The position numbers and the translations under genes are program-made. The notes beneath the pieces were generated by a model. That model did no database searches. It worked only from the letters and a program-made list of their open reading frames with translations, and was not told where the DNA came from. From Christiangramia oceanisediminis (GTDB lineage Bacteria; Bacteroidota; Bacteroidia; Flavobacteriales; Flavobacteriaceae), in the NCBI RefSeq assembly GCF_022570735.2, contig NZ_JANCNS010000003.1:62001-126000 (forward strand): a stretch of DNA of 64,000 nt, read 5' to 3'. This document shows, in pieces, positions 44,894 through 54,868 of this stretch (its first letter is position 1; each line of letters opens with the position of its first letter).

Positions 44894-45937
44894 ATGGATA
44901 CGCAATTAAATAATGTTCCGCATAGGAGATATAACATTTTAACCGGAGAATGGATACTGGTCTCTCCTCACCGTACCAAAAGACCCTGGCAGGGAAAAAC
45001 CGAAGAAAGCAAGACCGAAAAAAAGGAAAAATATGATCCTTCCTGTTACCTTTGCCCCGGAAACACCCGCGCCAGTGGAGATACCAATCCCGATTACAGG
45101 GAACCCTACAGTTTCGTGAACGACTTCTCCTCGCTCCTGCCCGATACTCCAGAGATCGATTTTAATGGCGGGTTGCTGCATGCCGAAAGCGAAAAAGGTA
45201 TTTGTAAAGTGGTATGCTTTTCTCCCGATCACTCACTAACACTGCCACTGATGGAGGTCGAAGATATTACCAAGGTGATACGAATGTGGAAAAAAGAATA
45301 CCTGGAACTGGGAGCTAAGAAAGATATCAATTATGTCCAGATATTTGAAAATAAAGGGGCGATCATGGGTTGCAGCAATCCGCACCCTCACGGGCAGATC
45401 TGGTCTCAATCTTCGATCCCCACCGAAATCCTTAAAAAGTCGGCGAAATTCACCGAATACTGGCAGAAGAATAAACGTAGTTTACTTGGAGATTACCTGG
45501 AACAGGAGTTGGAACTGGCTGAGCGAATACTCGAAGAAAATGAACATTTTGTGGCCCTGGTACCTTACTGGGCAGTATGGCCCTTCGAGGCGATGATCGT
45601 TCCAAAAAGGCATCTTCAGCATATTGGGCAGTTAACTGCAGAGGAAGAAAAAGCCTATGCCGCCATCCTTAAAAAACTTACCATCAAGTATGACAATCTT
45701 TTTGAGACCAGTTTCCCCTATTCCTCCGGAATTCACCAGGTCCCAACCGACGGCAAGGAATACCCGGAATGGCATTTTCATATGAGTTTCTATCCACCCC
45801 TGTTACGTTCAGCAACCGTAAAAAAATTCATGGTAGGCTATGAAATGTTCGCGGGGCCTCAACGAGATATCACCGCAGAGCAGGCAGCAAAAAGATTAAA
45901 CGAATTATCAGAAACCCATTATCTTAAGTTAGGCTAG
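44894..45937 (+). CDS. galT: UDP-glucose--hexose-1-phosphate uridylyltransferase
   Basis: 347 residues, HIT-superfamily enzyme that exchanges UMP between UDP-glucose and galactose-1-phosphate. Visible are the N-terminal [13 protein letters not shown] segment, a zinc site [18 protein letters not shown], and the active-site motif [20 protein letters not shown], whose HPHGQ carries the nucleophilic histidine. The second zinc/substrate region is [12 protein letters not shown]. The enzyme completes the Leloir pair with the galK product, 3 bp upstream. The epimerase (galE) and mutarotase (galM) are not in this window. Confidence 0.96.
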   Translation: MDTQLNNVPHRRYNILTGEWILVSPHRTKRPWQGKTEESKTEKKEKYDPSCYLCPGNTRASGDTNPDYREPYSFVNDFSSLLPDTPEIDFNGGLLHAESEKGICKVVCFSPDHSLTLPLMEVEDITKVIRMWKKEYLELGAKKDINYVQIFENKGAIMGCSNPHPHGQIWSQSSIPTEILKKSAKFTEYWQKNKRSLLGDYLEQELELAERILEENEHFVALVPYWAVWPFEAMIVPKRHLQHIGQLTAEEEKAYAAILKKLTIKYDNLFETSFPYSSGIHQVPTDGKEYPEWHFHMSFYPPLLRSATVKKFMVGYEMFAGPQRDITAEQAAKRLNELSETHYLKLG

Positions 45938-46310
45938 ACTTTGTATCGTTTCAGAAGTCCTTCCTGGTTCAGGAACAGTTGAATGATGGCACTGAAAATT
46001 TCTATTGAAGCGTGTTCTCTGAAGGAAAAAACAGATACGAATTTGAAGCTTTGGGTACCCACTTGAACGATTTTTTTAAGGCTAAGAGCTTCAGCTACCA
46101 AATTAAAATCCAGGTACCATGACCTAATGGATATCTCAATATTAAAGTATGGCATCCAACACTTGTAAGCGTTAGAAAAGCTATATTTAAAATATAGTTT
46201 CAAATTTCATCAGAAAATTGATTACCCATTAAGCCAGAGTAAGATAACTTGAAGAATAATCATCGAGTTCGATTCATATTTCGTACATTTCAAATTTTAG
46301 GACCAATTTG
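45938..46310 (+). other. Gap between galT and the GAF kinase gene
   Basis: About 370 bases without a supported gene. A minus-strand frame (45934-46203) can only start at TTG, overlaps the galT stop, and shows no protein-like pattern, so it is not called. The promoter for the downstream kinase must lie here; none is obvious. Confidence 0.4.
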
Positions 46311-47504
46311 ATGAATACGCAGTTAGACCCTTCCCTTCAGAAAGATGTTCAGAATATCTTACAAATATCTTCACTTCCATCCATGCTTAACATCATTTGT
46401 AAGACAACTGGTATGCGATTCGCCGCGGTTGCAAGGGTTACCGATAAAAAATGGGTCACCTGCTTATCTAAGGACGAAATAAATTTTGGTTTAAAACCAG
46501 GTGATGAGTTAGATCTACAAACAACTCTTTGCAATGAAATAAGACAACATTCTAACCCGGTTATTATTGATAATGTTCCTGAAAGTCAGCAATACTGCGA
46601 TCATCATACACCCGCAAAGTATGGCTTTAAAAGTTATATCTCCTTCCCGATTTTCCGTAAGGATGGTAGTTTTTTTGGTACCCTATGTGCCATAGATCCT
46701 GATCCTGCCCAACTCGAGAACGAGCATACCCATGATCTTTTTAAACTCTATACAGAGTTAATTTCTTTTCACCTAGAATCTCTTGAGGAACTGAAAAACA
46801 TAAAAATTAACCTTTCAGAAGAAAAAAAGACGGCTAAACTCCGAGAAACCTTTATTGCCATTCTTGGACATGATCTTAGAAATCCCCTTATGAACACAAG
46901 GCTTTCTGCCGATATTCTTTTACACAAGGATATCGATGAGAGTTTAAAAAAATATGTTTACTCAATTAAATCCAGTTCCCTAAGAATGCAGGAATTAATT
47001 GATAACCTGTTAGATTTTACCAAGGCAGAACTAGGCCAGGGAATTTCACTGGATTTAAAAAATGATAATGCACTCTTGGAAAATGTATTGGAACAGGTTA
47101 TTTTGGAAATTGAAACTACAGATTCATCCCATCAAATTATTTCACAAATAGACCTGAACCATCCGGTTATTTGCGACAGCAACAGGATAGGACAACTACT
47201 CTCAAATTTACTTAGCAATGCTGTAAAGCATGGACATGATTCCAAACCAATTTACGTAAACGCGAAAACCCTGGATGCTAATTTTATTCTTGAGGTAATC
47301 AATTCCTCAGAACCCATTCCAGAAAAGACATTAAAGAATATTTTTAAGCCGTTTACCACGATTCAAGCAAAAAATGTCAAAGACGGGCTGGGCCTGGGCC
47401 TTTTTATAGCTTCGGAAATTGCCAGAGCCCACGGAGGTTACCTGGAGGCCACCTCGATCCAGGACCGTACCAGCTTTAAGTTTAATATGTCTTTAAAAAA
47501 CTGA
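46311..47504 (+). CDS. GAF-domain sensor histidine kinase
   Basis: 397 residues, cytoplasmic. Residues about 15-165 form a GAF domain (ICKTTGMRFAAVARVTDKKW ... FGTLCAIDPDPAQLENEHTH). The H-box is FIAILGHDLRNPLMNTRLSA (His at about residue 188), and the ATPase core has SNLLSNAVKHGHDSKP, LEVINSSEPIPEKTLKNIF and GLGLGLFIASEIARAHGG. All catalytic boxes are present, although the G1 box (VINSSEP) departs from the usual DNGxG. The ATG at 46311 is used; a TTG directly before it is also in frame. No response regulator adjoins it. Confidence 0.9.
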   Translation: MNTQLDPSLQKDVQNILQISSLPSMLNIICKTTGMRFAAVARVTDKKWVTCLSKDEINFGLKPGDELDLQTTLCNEIRQHSNPVIIDNVPESQQYCDHHTPAKYGFKSYISFPIFRKDGSFFGTLCAIDPDPAQLENEHTHDLFKLYTELISFHLESLEELKNIKINLSEEKKTAKLRETFIAILGHDLRNPLMNTRLSADILLHKDIDESLKKYVYSIKSSSLRMQELIDNLLDFTKAELGQGISLDLKNDNALLENVLEQVILEIETTDSSHQIISQIDLNHPVICDSNRIGQLLSNLLSNAVKHGHDSKPIYVNAKTLDANFILEVINSSEPIPEKTLKNIFKPFTTIQAKNVKDGLGLGLFIASEIARAHGGYLEATSIQDRTSFKFNMSLKN

Positions 47505-47686
47505 TCATTAAACTGTAACATTAAGTTATACAGATTGAATGAAAATTAAACTTCCTTTCTTAATTGATGAAAACACGGAATATTATAGGTAATGGGAATC
47601 GTACACAAAGTTGAATATAATTTTTAACTGGCTTAATTTCAGTTTATCATGAGGTTCAAAACTGCTTTAAGAATTAAGAAACGATT

Positions 47687-48622
47687 ATGAAGTCTGCTAC
47701 AGTACTTGGCTGCGGGATCGTAGGCTTGACTACGGCCATAAAATTACAGGAAGCAGGATGGAAAGTCAGGATTATTGCCAGGGAATGTTTTAATGCCACT
47801 TTATCCAGTAAAGTGGGGGCCATATGGTTTCCCTTTGAAGTATATCCAAGGGAAAAAGCGAATTATTGGGCCAGGCTAACCTATAAAGAATACCTGCATG
47901 ACAGGACGCCGGGAAATGGTGTGAGTTTTATTCCATTCATAACGGCATATAATGAAGATACCAATTTGGATTGGACCCAGGAAATGCCTGAAGGTACCAC
48001 CAGGCAGGCTTCAAAACAGGAATTGCCTGAAGGCTTTCAGAATGCCCTGATCTCAAGAGTCCCGCTGGCAGAACCTCAGCGATATTTGGCCTACCTTTTT
48101 AAACGCTTTACAGCAAAAAAGGGCACTTTTATACAGCGAAATATTGAAAGTCTTAAAGAAGTTTCCAAGTTGGATAGCCTTGTTATAAACTGTACCGGTT
48201 TAGGTGCAAAAGAGCTCTGCAACGATGAGGACCTGCATGCGATGCGGGGACAAATCCTTCGATGTAAAAAAATGTCAATTCCTTCCTGTGCCGATTCTAC
48301 CAGGAAAGGAGCATTATTCTACGTGATAAACCGAAGTGAGGATTGTGTAATTGGCGGTACAGATTATATAAATGATTATAACCTGGAAGTAGACCAGAAG
48401 GATACGGAGCAAATCCTGGATCGCTTTACAAAGGTTGGAATTTCAAATAGCAAACCAGAGATCATCGAAGAAGTTGTAGGACTACGCCCAAAAAGAAGCG
48501 AGGTGCGTTTTGAATTTGACAAAAAGTATCCATGGATTTTTCATAATTACGGGCACGGAGGCGCCGGTTTTACTGTTGCCTGGGGTTGCGCTATAGATAT
48601 TGCACGCCAAATAAACCTTTAA
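47687..48622 (+). CDS. D-amino-acid oxidase-like FAD-dependent oxidoreductase
   Basis: 311 residues of the DAO family. The FAD motif is SATVLGCGIVGLTTAIKLQE (GxGxxG) followed by KVRIIAREC. The D-amino-acid oxidase signature WFPFEVYPREKANYWARLTY lies near residue 50, and NYGHGGAGFTVAWGCAIDIA near the C-terminus supplies the conserved G-G-x-G-x-T segment. Family members oxidise D-amino acids (or glycine-like substrates) to imino acids with H2O2. The substrate for this one is not determined. Monocistronic by spacing. Confidence 0.87.
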   Translation: MKSATVLGCGIVGLTTAIKLQEAGWKVRIIARECFNATLSSKVGAIWFPFEVYPREKANYWARLTYKEYLHDRTPGNGVSFIPFITAYNEDTNLDWTQEMPEGTTRQASKQELPEGFQNALISRVPLAEPQRYLAYLFKRFTAKKGTFIQRNIESLKEVSKLDSLVINCTGLGAKELCNDEDLHAMRGQILRCKKMSIPSCADSTRKGALFYVINRSEDCVIGGTDYINDYNLEVDQKDTEQILDRFTKVGISNSKPEIIEEVVGLRPKRSEVRFEFDKKYPWIFHNYGHGGAGFTVAWGCAIDIARQINL

Positions 48623-48651
48623 GCCATACTACTTTTAATTAGAAAGTATAA

Positions 48652-48783
48652 ATGGATGCTGCCGTAAATCAGCTCACCAACAAGTTCGAATTTGAAAGCT
48701 ATAACTGGAGTTTAACTGAAATTATTTTTGACGAATTATCAAAATTGTCAATAAAAGCAAGTGATCTGAAATTCAGGTTTTAG
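48652..48783 (+). CDS. Possible 43-residue protein
   Basis: ATG 48652 to TAG 48783. The protein starts MDAAVNQLTNKFEFESYNWS and continues with an amphipathic helix EIIFDELSKLSIKASDLKFR. It lies 29 bp after the oxidase gene on the same strand and could be co-transcribed. The composition is reasonable for a small soluble protein but too short to call with confidence. Confidence 0.35.
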   Translation: MDAAVNQLTNKFEFESYNWSLTEIIFDELSKLSIKASDLKFRF

Positions 48784-48816
48784 GACTTCCAACCTATTGA
48801 GAAGGAACAACCCCGG

Positions 48817-50673
48817 TTAATATTCATATAATCTTTCCGGGTCTATATTAAATTCATTCATATACCACCTCAAATTATTCAGGTAATCCACATCAAGAGA
48901 ATCTATGATATTGGTCGTTTCATATAAATCTGAGTTCAGCTCGTATAATTCTTGCTTTTTTGTTTTCCTATCATAAATAAGCTTATACCTCAAATCCCCA
49001 TTTTTATGGATAATGGCATAACGCTCATCTTGCTGATGATAGGTTAATTGCCGGTTATCTTCCTCGCTATATAATGAAACTCCCTCCCATGGTTCAGGAA
49101 TTGGCAGTCCTAACCTATCCACTATGGTTGGTGCGATATCTATAAGCGAGGCATAGCGGGTATTTTTGTATTCAACATCTTCGGGATCGTAAATTAAAAT
49201 TGGGGTAAGTAATTGTTGGGTAGATAGATCCCGACTATGTCCAAATTCACCATTTTCACCCAGGTATTCACCATGGTCTCCAGTAATTACGACAATACTG
49301 TTTTGAAGATATCCCTTATCTGCTAGGCTTTCAAAAATTTCCTTGATATAACTATCGGCCTGCAAAATACCGTTGTCATACCTATTAACATAATCACCTG
49401 TTTCGAAAATGGTTTTACTTGCCGGTCTATACCTTTTGAATTGATTTAAACGTACTCCCAGATTATGAACAGACATCATGTGAAAATGAAAATAGGCTGG
49501 TGTATCCTGATAATCTGGTATATTTTCAAGCCCCTCAAATAGTATGCGATCGTCATTGGGATCTGAATGTTTTTTGGTCATCGAACCATCCAAATAGTAA
49601 TCAAGTTCGCTATTATTCCCATAAAATGATTTAAGCCCACTAAAATTGGAATGGTCTCCTGAAACAATAAAATTAAGATCATAACCCTGGTCCTTCAAAA
49701 GTTGCTGCAGGGAGAAGTTATCGTATCCCAGGTGAGCCCAGATCCTGGACCTTAAAATACTATTGATCCCAGCAAAAGATTCAGCTGCTACTGAAAATGA
49801 CAGATCTATTTTCCGCAGATCACCAGCAGTATAGACACTATCCAGAAATGGCGTGGTTTCGCGCTCATAACCATAAAGCCCTAAATGGTCTGACCGCAGG
49901 GCATCAATTACAATTATTACGATATTCTTTTTCTGAAAATCGAGATTTTTTGGATAAGAATTGCGTATACCTACATCTTCGTATTTATCTGAAAGTATTC
50001 TTCCATCGAACGGATCATTTCTAAAATAGACGTTGGCCACAGGCTCTTCAATTCTGTAAAGAAAAGCAGGAATCTTTGAGCGTTTTATCCACAATACACC
50101 TGATACGAACCCGGTAAGAAGTAAAAAACAAATCATACTTACGCGAATTAGCCTGGGTGGATTATTAAAATGATGTTTCTGAATAAGTCTCTTAAGCTCT
50201 AGTATTCCCTGGCGAATTGTACTGGCAAATAATAGTATCCCCGTAAAGATCAAAACAGGAATGAAAATTAAGATACTATAAACCAGAAATGGACTTACAT
50301 CAAAATTGGAAATAAATTCGTCTAAATATTTTACGTATCCAAGTACGATCTCTAAGGTGAATATCTTTGAATTGAAATATTCACCGCTAAATGCAAAAAG
50401 ATAGGCGTAATACAAAACCACATTCACACATCCATATAATGTTGCAATAAGGTATTTGGTTATTTTTTGAAACCTATCAAGCCTTCCAGAAAAGAATATA
50501 AGTCCTAATAAGGATATAGTCAGGTTCGCTAAAAAAACCAGCGCTAGGTGGCCAACAATCAACTCTATTTTTAAAAGAAAAAGCTGCTGAAAAATTAGAA
50601 TAACCACCAGCGGGATAATTATCTGCACGAAAGCAAATAGGCTGAATTTGATCAATTTGGTTTTAGCCTGCAT
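48817..50673 (-). CDS. Membrane-bound sulfatase/phosphotransferase-fold protein (LtaS/EptA-like)
   Basis: 618 residues. The N-terminal 200 residues carry about five membrane helices (FSLFAFVQIIIPLVVILIFQ, IVGHLALVFLANLTISLLGL, YLIATLYGCVNVVLYYAYLF, PFLVYSILIFIPVLIFTGIL, VSMICFLLLTGFVSGVLWI). The rest is an alkaline-phosphatase-like domain with IVIIVIDALRSDHLGLYGYE (metal site), DLSFSVAAESFAGINSILRS (position of the nucleophile, Ser/Thr rather than Cys) and VVITGDHGEYLGENGEFGHS. LtaS and EptA use this fold to transfer phosphoglycerol or phosphoethanolamine. The missing Cys makes a sulfatase role unlikely. Upstream partner: a lipid-like methyltransferase. Confidence 0.83.
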   Translation of the reverse strand: MQAKTKLIKFSLFAFVQIIIPLVVILIFQQLFLLKIELIVGHLALVFLANLTISLLGLIFFSGRLDRFQKITKYLIATLYGCVNVVLYYAYLFAFSGEYFNSKIFTLEIVLGYVKYLDEFISNFDVSPFLVYSILIFIPVLIFTGILLFASTIRQGILELKRLIQKHHFNNPPRLIRVSMICFLLLTGFVSGVLWIKRSKIPAFLYRIEEPVANVYFRNDPFDGRILSDKYEDVGIRNSYPKNLDFQKKNIVIIVIDALRSDHLGLYGYERETTPFLDSVYTAGDLRKIDLSFSVAAESFAGINSILRSRIWAHLGYDNFSLQQLLKDQGYDLNFIVSGDHSNFSGLKSFYGNNSELDYYLDGSMTKKHSDPNDDRILFEGLENIPDYQDTPAYFHFHMMSVHNLGVRLNQFKRYRPASKTIFETGDYVNRYDNGILQADSYIKEIFESLADKGYLQNSIVVITGDHGEYLGENGEFGHSRDLSTQQLLTPILIYDPEDVEYKNTRYASLIDIAPTIVDRLGLPIPEPWEGVSLYSEEDNRQLTYHQQDERYAIIHKNGDLRYKLIYDRKTKKQELYELNSDLYETTNIIDSLDVDYLNNLRWYMNEFNIDPERLYEY

Positions 50674-50755
50674 TTTTCTGGAAATTGATTTAATTGAAGA
50701 AATTTTAATTCTATATGAGACTTAATCGAATGCTACTATTAATTCTGGTTGTGGT

Positions 50756-51328
50756 TTAATTATTCTGAAGTTTTTTACAGTGATAAATGTATTCCGTAGG
50801 TAAACCTGAAAACCTTTCGATTTCACAAACATCAAACACCATTTGAAACTTCCTGAAATTGAATTTTGTATATAAAACCTGACTGTAGAAGCATTCATCA
50901 TTGAGTGCAGTGTAGTCATCCTGGATTATACCAAGCCCCATTTCCCTTGAAAAAAAGGAAAATGGAATGGAAGAAATAACGCTATCTATCTTTATATCCA
51001 GATGTTTACTCAGGTTTTCAGCGCCATCATTTATAATTACCAGCCTAGGATCTGTAATGGATTGCCTAACATGCTCACAAAAATCACCGTTCACCTCAAA
51101 GGAATATAATCTAGAATTAGGTGATAGGTTTGTAAGAATGGCTTTAGTGATATTTCCATGCCCCATTCCAAACTCCACGACTACCACGTCCTTCTCTTTC
51201 GGGATATATCGACAAATCTCACTTTCTACTCTTCGGCTGGTCTCTTTTATGGCTCCTGTCACAAACAGGTTCTTAGAAAACTGAATGGAAGTCTTTAATT
51301 TTTCCTTTAATCTCTTCTTATTGGGCAT
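50756..51328 (-). CDS. SAM-dependent methyltransferase, PmtA/phospholipid N-methyltransferase-like
   Basis: 190 residues. The class I SAM-binding motif is VVVVEFGMGHGNITKAILTN (about 48-67) and the acidic residue follows in YSFEVNGDF. Motif IV-like SVISSIPFSFF resembles the SGLPLxxF of phosphatidylethanolamine N-methyltransferase PmtA and of the KsgA family. The N-terminal KLKTSIQFSKNLFVTGAIKE also matches PmtA-type proteins. A lipid amine as substrate fits the LtaS/EptA-like neighbour, but a different small molecule is possible. It lies 83 bp upstream of that neighbour on the same strand. Confidence 0.75.
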   Translation of the reverse strand: MPNKKRLKEKLKTSIQFSKNLFVTGAIKETSRRVESEICRYIPKEKDVVVVEFGMGHGNITKAILTNLSPNSRLYSFEVNGDFCEHVRQSITDPRLVIINDGAENLSKHLDIKIDSVISSIPFSFFSREMGLGIIQDDYTALNDECFYSQVLYTKFNFRKFQMVFDVCEIERFSGLPTEYIYHCKKLQNN

Positions 51329-51673
51329 TTTATTTTATGGCTCCTGTTAGGCTTTTCAAGTATAGAAAAGCTCCTATATTCTGTTCATAGTTGGTTTAAT
51401 AATTCCTGATATCAATAATCTTAGATCAGAGCGCGTGCCTGAATCCTGTGCTGCCCTCATAACTAATTGGTAAACTTTAACCAAAATCCAATCCTTGCCT
51501 ATATTCTAAGCTCATTTCCAATAAGACTATTGATCGACACAAAAATAAGTATCACGGTTGAATCTAAATAAAAAAATTGATCCTTTCTAATTTTTCAAAT
51601 TCTAAAAGGGCTAATTCCGTGGAGACAATGAAGAAAATGTTTGATGATTAAAGGAAATAGATAATATAAAGAA

Positions 51674-51699
51674 GGCCACATACGCTTAAGCATGTGGCC
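51674..51699. other. Strong hairpin in the long intergenic region
   Basis: GGCCACAT (51674-51681) / ATGTGGCC (51692-51699), perfect 8-bp stem with a 10-nt loop that itself contains GCTTAAGC. No T-run follows on either strand, so it is not a standard terminator. It may be part of a small RNA or a protein-binding site. Confidence 0.5.
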
Positions 51700-51969
51700 C
51701 TGCCACCTGCCTAGATGATTTGGGGCATTCGAGGGGTGACTACTGCAAGTTAATTCCTACATTTTAAATTACTGCCTAGTTTAACACTTATTTTACATCA
51801 AAACCAGATTTAAACAGGTCCTAGAAGAAATAAGGCCGGGATTTTGAGATTTTAGGTCACTCCAGTAAAATGGTTATAATGTTCTACTTTTGATCAAAAT
51901 TGTTTGATAAAATTTCAATTCTATTATATCCTTTCATCGATAAATCCTCTTTTTTCAGCTGCTGGGTAT

Positions 51970-51977
51970 TAATTTTG
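51970..51977 (+). promoter_or_regulatory. -7-type promoter element for the kinase/regulator operon
   Basis: TAATTTTG at 51970-51977 fits the Bacteroidota -7 consensus TAnnTTTG exactly and lies 26 bp before the start codon at 52004. A good -33 TTG at the right distance was not found (the region there is T-rich), so this is only a partial match. Confidence 0.35.
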
Positions 51978-52003
51978 CCGAATACAATTTTGGGAGCAAA
52001 ACA

Positions 52004-54088
52004 ATGGCTATAAAACGCTTGATCAATAAATTTACTTTCCTTTCCATTTTATTTCTAAGTCTTATCATTTCCAGTCAGTTCTATTTTGCAGATAGGGAAG
52101 CTGCGAGGATACATGATGAATTGAATGCAGATCTTATTTCAGGTAAGGTGACCAACCTTTTATTTCTGCTCAATGGCGATGAAAGCCTTCGATCTGATTG
52201 GGAAGAACAGTATAAGGATTTACTTATTACCTTGAATAATTACCCCGATTTAAGGCGATTGATCCTGAAAAACCTGGAATCCCTGAATCACTCGATCGAA
52301 AACTTTTCTTTTCAGGACAGGTCGTTTAATTCTACCGAAGCTTCACGGGCTGGGAATCACCTGATTATAAAGGATATTCTAAAACAACTAGATAATTACT
52401 CCTACCAAACCTCTCAAAGGTTGCTTAAGCTTCAAAGGGATAGTTTGTATATGGAATTAAGCCTTATCCTTGTCTTTACTATTTTCTTCCTGTATAATTT
52501 ATTTATTTTCCTCAAATCCAATTACAGGAGCTTCAATTTACTGCTGGCTGAAATTCTTTCAGTTAAAGAGGGAAAGACTACATTCATCAACTTGGGTAAA
52601 GCCTTTGAAAAGGACCGTGAATTATCTTTGATCGGGAATTTATTAAATGAACTTTTATACAAATTAGATGAAAACAGGAAACAATTATTGTCAAACTTCA
52701 GGTTATTAGAGGAGCGAAATCATTTTATTGAAGAGATCTTCAACCATTTACCTATTGGTGCCTCTATCTATTCCATTTCAGAAAAAAGATTTATTAAAAC
52801 CAATGTAGAGTTCGCCAGAATTTACGGCTGGAATCCAGTATCAATTGAAAACCTGGATTCGTTCTTTGACTATTTGAAGCCCGGAAGCAAGTACCAAAAG
52901 CAAATTGAAAACTCGATTCTCGAGGATACCAATAACTCAGAATTGAGGATGATAGAAATTAAAAATGAACAGGGAGAAACAAGATATATAAATATAAAAA
53001 GGATCCCCATTCCGGAACAGGATTTAGTCGTGCTAACAGCCATAGACATTACCGAACGAAAAAAGGCAGAAAAAAGGATCAGGGAACAGGAGGAATATTT
53101 ACAAATCCTAACCCAGAACGCATCAGATGCGATCCTGGCTTGCGACAGCGAAGGTAGGATCGTATTTTTCAATAACATGCTAAGGAGCTGGGCCGGTAAT
53201 GAGAGAAGTGATATTAGCCCTGAAGACTGGCCTGGTCACTATCATTTGTATACTTCAGATCTTGGAAGACATCTTCGAACAGATGAGCTTAGCCTGGTAA
53301 AGGCTTTAAAATCTGGGAGGGTTAAAAATCATGAATTTGCCATGAAAAAACCCGGGAATCCGGTCAGGTACCTTGAAGCGAACGGCTCTGCGCTCTATTC
53401 GGAAAATGGACACAAAATGGGAGCCATGGTTGTGTTAAGGGATATTACCGAACGGGTTAATTACAAGGTCAGAATCTCTAATGAAATTATTGAAGCACGT
53501 GAAAAGGAAAGAAAAAAGATAGCTTCAGAGTTACACGATGGGATTACACAATATTTAGGTTTGATCGCCATGAATCTGAAAAACCTGGGACTGGATTTTC
53601 CCCAATTACAGGATAACAACAGGTATAAGAGCACCGTAAGCAACCTGGAGGAAGTGATTAATGCCAGTAGAAACCTGGCACACAGGATCATGCCTGGATC
53701 GATAGAATATCTGGGATTGATCCCTTCTGTAGAAGAATTACTGGAAAATTTACAATTAAATTCTTCGATCCAGATTAATTTTGTTTATAATAAAGATATT
53801 AAACTAGCTTCCAACCTGGAATTACAGTTATTCCGAATCATTCAGGAGACGGTAGGAAATGCTCTGAAACATTCAAAAGCTAGTTTAATACAGGTAAGTA
53901 TCACGATTCAGGAAAAAGATCTGCTATTGGAAGTAGAAGATAACGGGATTGGTTTCGATCCCGGTGAAAATTTCAAAGTGGGAATAGGCCTGTTAACCAT
54001 TAAAGACCGGGTGAAAAAAATTGAGGGCAAACTGGATATAATTTCAGATCAAAACGGAACAAAACTTATTGTGAAATCTAAAATTTAA
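52004..54088 (+). CDS. Membrane PAS sensor kinase (NarL-type, HisKA_3)
   Basis: 694 residues. Two membrane helices bracket an extracytoplasmic segment: LINKFTFLSILFLSLIISSQ at the N-terminus and LSLILVFTIFFLYNLFIFLK at about 150-170. Two PAS/PAC units follow (about 245-355, HFIEEIFNHLPIGASIYSIS; 365-485, LQILTQNASDAILACDSEGR). The dimerisation box is ARKKIASELHDGITQYLGLI-like (KERKKIASELHDGITQYLGL), and the ATPase has ETVGNALKHSKASLI and VEDNGIGFDPGENFKVGIGL. This HisKA_3/HATPase pattern marks a NarL-type sensor. Its response regulator starts 6 bp after the stop. Confidence 0.93.
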   Translation: MAIKRLINKFTFLSILFLSLIISSQFYFADREAARIHDELNADLISGKVTNLLFLLNGDESLRSDWEEQYKDLLITLNNYPDLRRLILKNLESLNHSIENFSFQDRSFNSTEASRAGNHLIIKDILKQLDNYSYQTSQRLLKLQRDSLYMELSLILVFTIFFLYNLFIFLKSNYRSFNLLLAEILSVKEGKTTFINLGKAFEKDRELSLIGNLLNELLYKLDENRKQLLSNFRLLEERNHFIEEIFNHLPIGASIYSISEKRFIKTNVEFARIYGWNPVSIENLDSFFDYLKPGSKYQKQIENSILEDTNNSELRMIEIKNEQGETRYINIKRIPIPEQDLVVLTAIDITERKKAEKRIREQEEYLQILTQNASDAILACDSEGRIVFFNNMLRSWAGNERSDISPEDWPGHYHLYTSDLGRHLRTDELSLVKALKSGRVKNHEFAMKKPGNPVRYLEANGSALYSENGHKMGAMVVLRDITERVNYKVRISNEIIEAREKERKKIASELHDGITQYLGLIAMNLKNLGLDFPQLQDNNRYKSTVSNLEEVINASRNLAHRIMPGSIEYLGLIPSVEELLENLQLNSSIQINFVYNKDIKLASNLELQLFRIIQETVGNALKHSKASLIQVSITIQEKDLLLEVEDNGIGFDPGENFKVGIGLLTIKDRVKKIEGKLDIISDQNGTKLIVKSKI

Positions 54089-54093
54089 AAGAG

Positions 54094-54756
54094 GTGGGAA
54101 GAATAAGGGTTTTTGTAATGGATGACCACAAGCTGGTGAGAGAAGGTATCATTTTTCTTCTCAGGGAGTTAAATACCAGTATTCACTTTTCGGGAAGTGC
54201 AAGTGATGGAAAAGAGGGATTTGAAATAATCTCCTCTATGGATGAGTCCCAAAAACCAGAAGTGGTTCTAATGGACATTAATATGCCAGCTATGAACGGT
54301 ATTGAATGTACTTCACTGCTTACCAGGAACTTTCCCAATATCAAGGTTGTCGCTCTTACCATGTTAAAGAATACTTCTCATATTAAAAGAATGCTGAAGG
54401 AAGGCGCAGTAGGCTATTTGCTTAAAGATTGCGATCGGCTCGAACTCAAAAGAGCCATACATACGGTCTATGAGGGAGAAACATACTTTAGTCCTGCCGT
54501 GGCGCAGCAAATAATGGCTCATATGACCAGGTTAAAGAAGGATAAGGATTCCTCTTCAAACTTAAGCTCCAGGGAATTAGAGGTTTTAAATCTGGTAGTT
54601 GCCGACCATTCGAACCAGGAAATTGCTGAGAATCTTTCTATTAGTGTTCGCACTGTAGAAACTCACAAACAAAACCTATTAGCCAAGACCGGCTCGAAAT
54701 CGGTAGCCGGCCTTGTGGTATACGCTATAAAAAACGATCTGGTAGATATTTATTAA
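54094..54756 (+). CDS. NarL/FixJ-family response regulator
   Basis: 220 residues. An N-terminal receiver has RIRVFVMDDHKLVREGIIFL (acidic pocket DDH), the phosphoacceptor in EVVLMDINMPAMNGIECTS and the conserved lysine in VGYLLKDCDRLEL. A LuxR-type HTH at about 150-215 has LSSRELEVLNLVVADHSNQE, IAENLSISVRTVETHKQNLL. Start is GTG at 54094 (preceded by AAAAGAG); the next ATG would delete beta-strand 1. It forms a cognate pair with the kinase encoded immediately upstream and should regulate target promoters as a dimer after phosphorylation. Confidence 0.93.
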   Translation: MGRIRVFVMDDHKLVREGIIFLLRELNTSIHFSGSASDGKEGFEIISSMDESQKPEVVLMDINMPAMNGIECTSLLTRNFPNIKVVALTMLKNTSHIKRMLKEGAVGYLLKDCDRLELKRAIHTVYEGETYFSPAVAQQIMAHMTRLKKDKDSSSNLSSRELEVLNLVVADHSNQEIAENLSISVRTVETHKQNLLAKTGSKSVAGLVVYAIKNDLVDIY

Positions 54757-54868
54757 GCTTTTAGGTTTTTCACGTAAGCCTCCCACTTTGAAACTTGGTT
54801 AATACCCTTATAAAATATTTTAACTTTCTTTTCACATTTGTTGAAGCCCGATAAAATGGCTTTTTCAA

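Larger units (their letters stand above)
51329..52003 (+). other. Long intergenic region
   Basis: About 675 bases between divergent genes, the largest gene-free stretch in the window. It contains a strong hairpin (51674-51699, listed separately), and a -7-like element before the kinase gene. No open frame of protein-like character, no tRNA-like fold and no direct repeat were found. A short noncoding RNA or leader could be hidden here. Confidence 0.45.

Noticed and set aside
45934-46203. Minus-strand frame of 89 codons after galT
   Set aside because: Starts only at TTG, overlaps the galT stop, has no protein-like pattern or neighbour.
51600-51780. Possible lanthipeptide or RiPP precursor near the intergenic hairpin
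   Set aside because: No frame longer than about 12 codons and no modification enzyme nearby.
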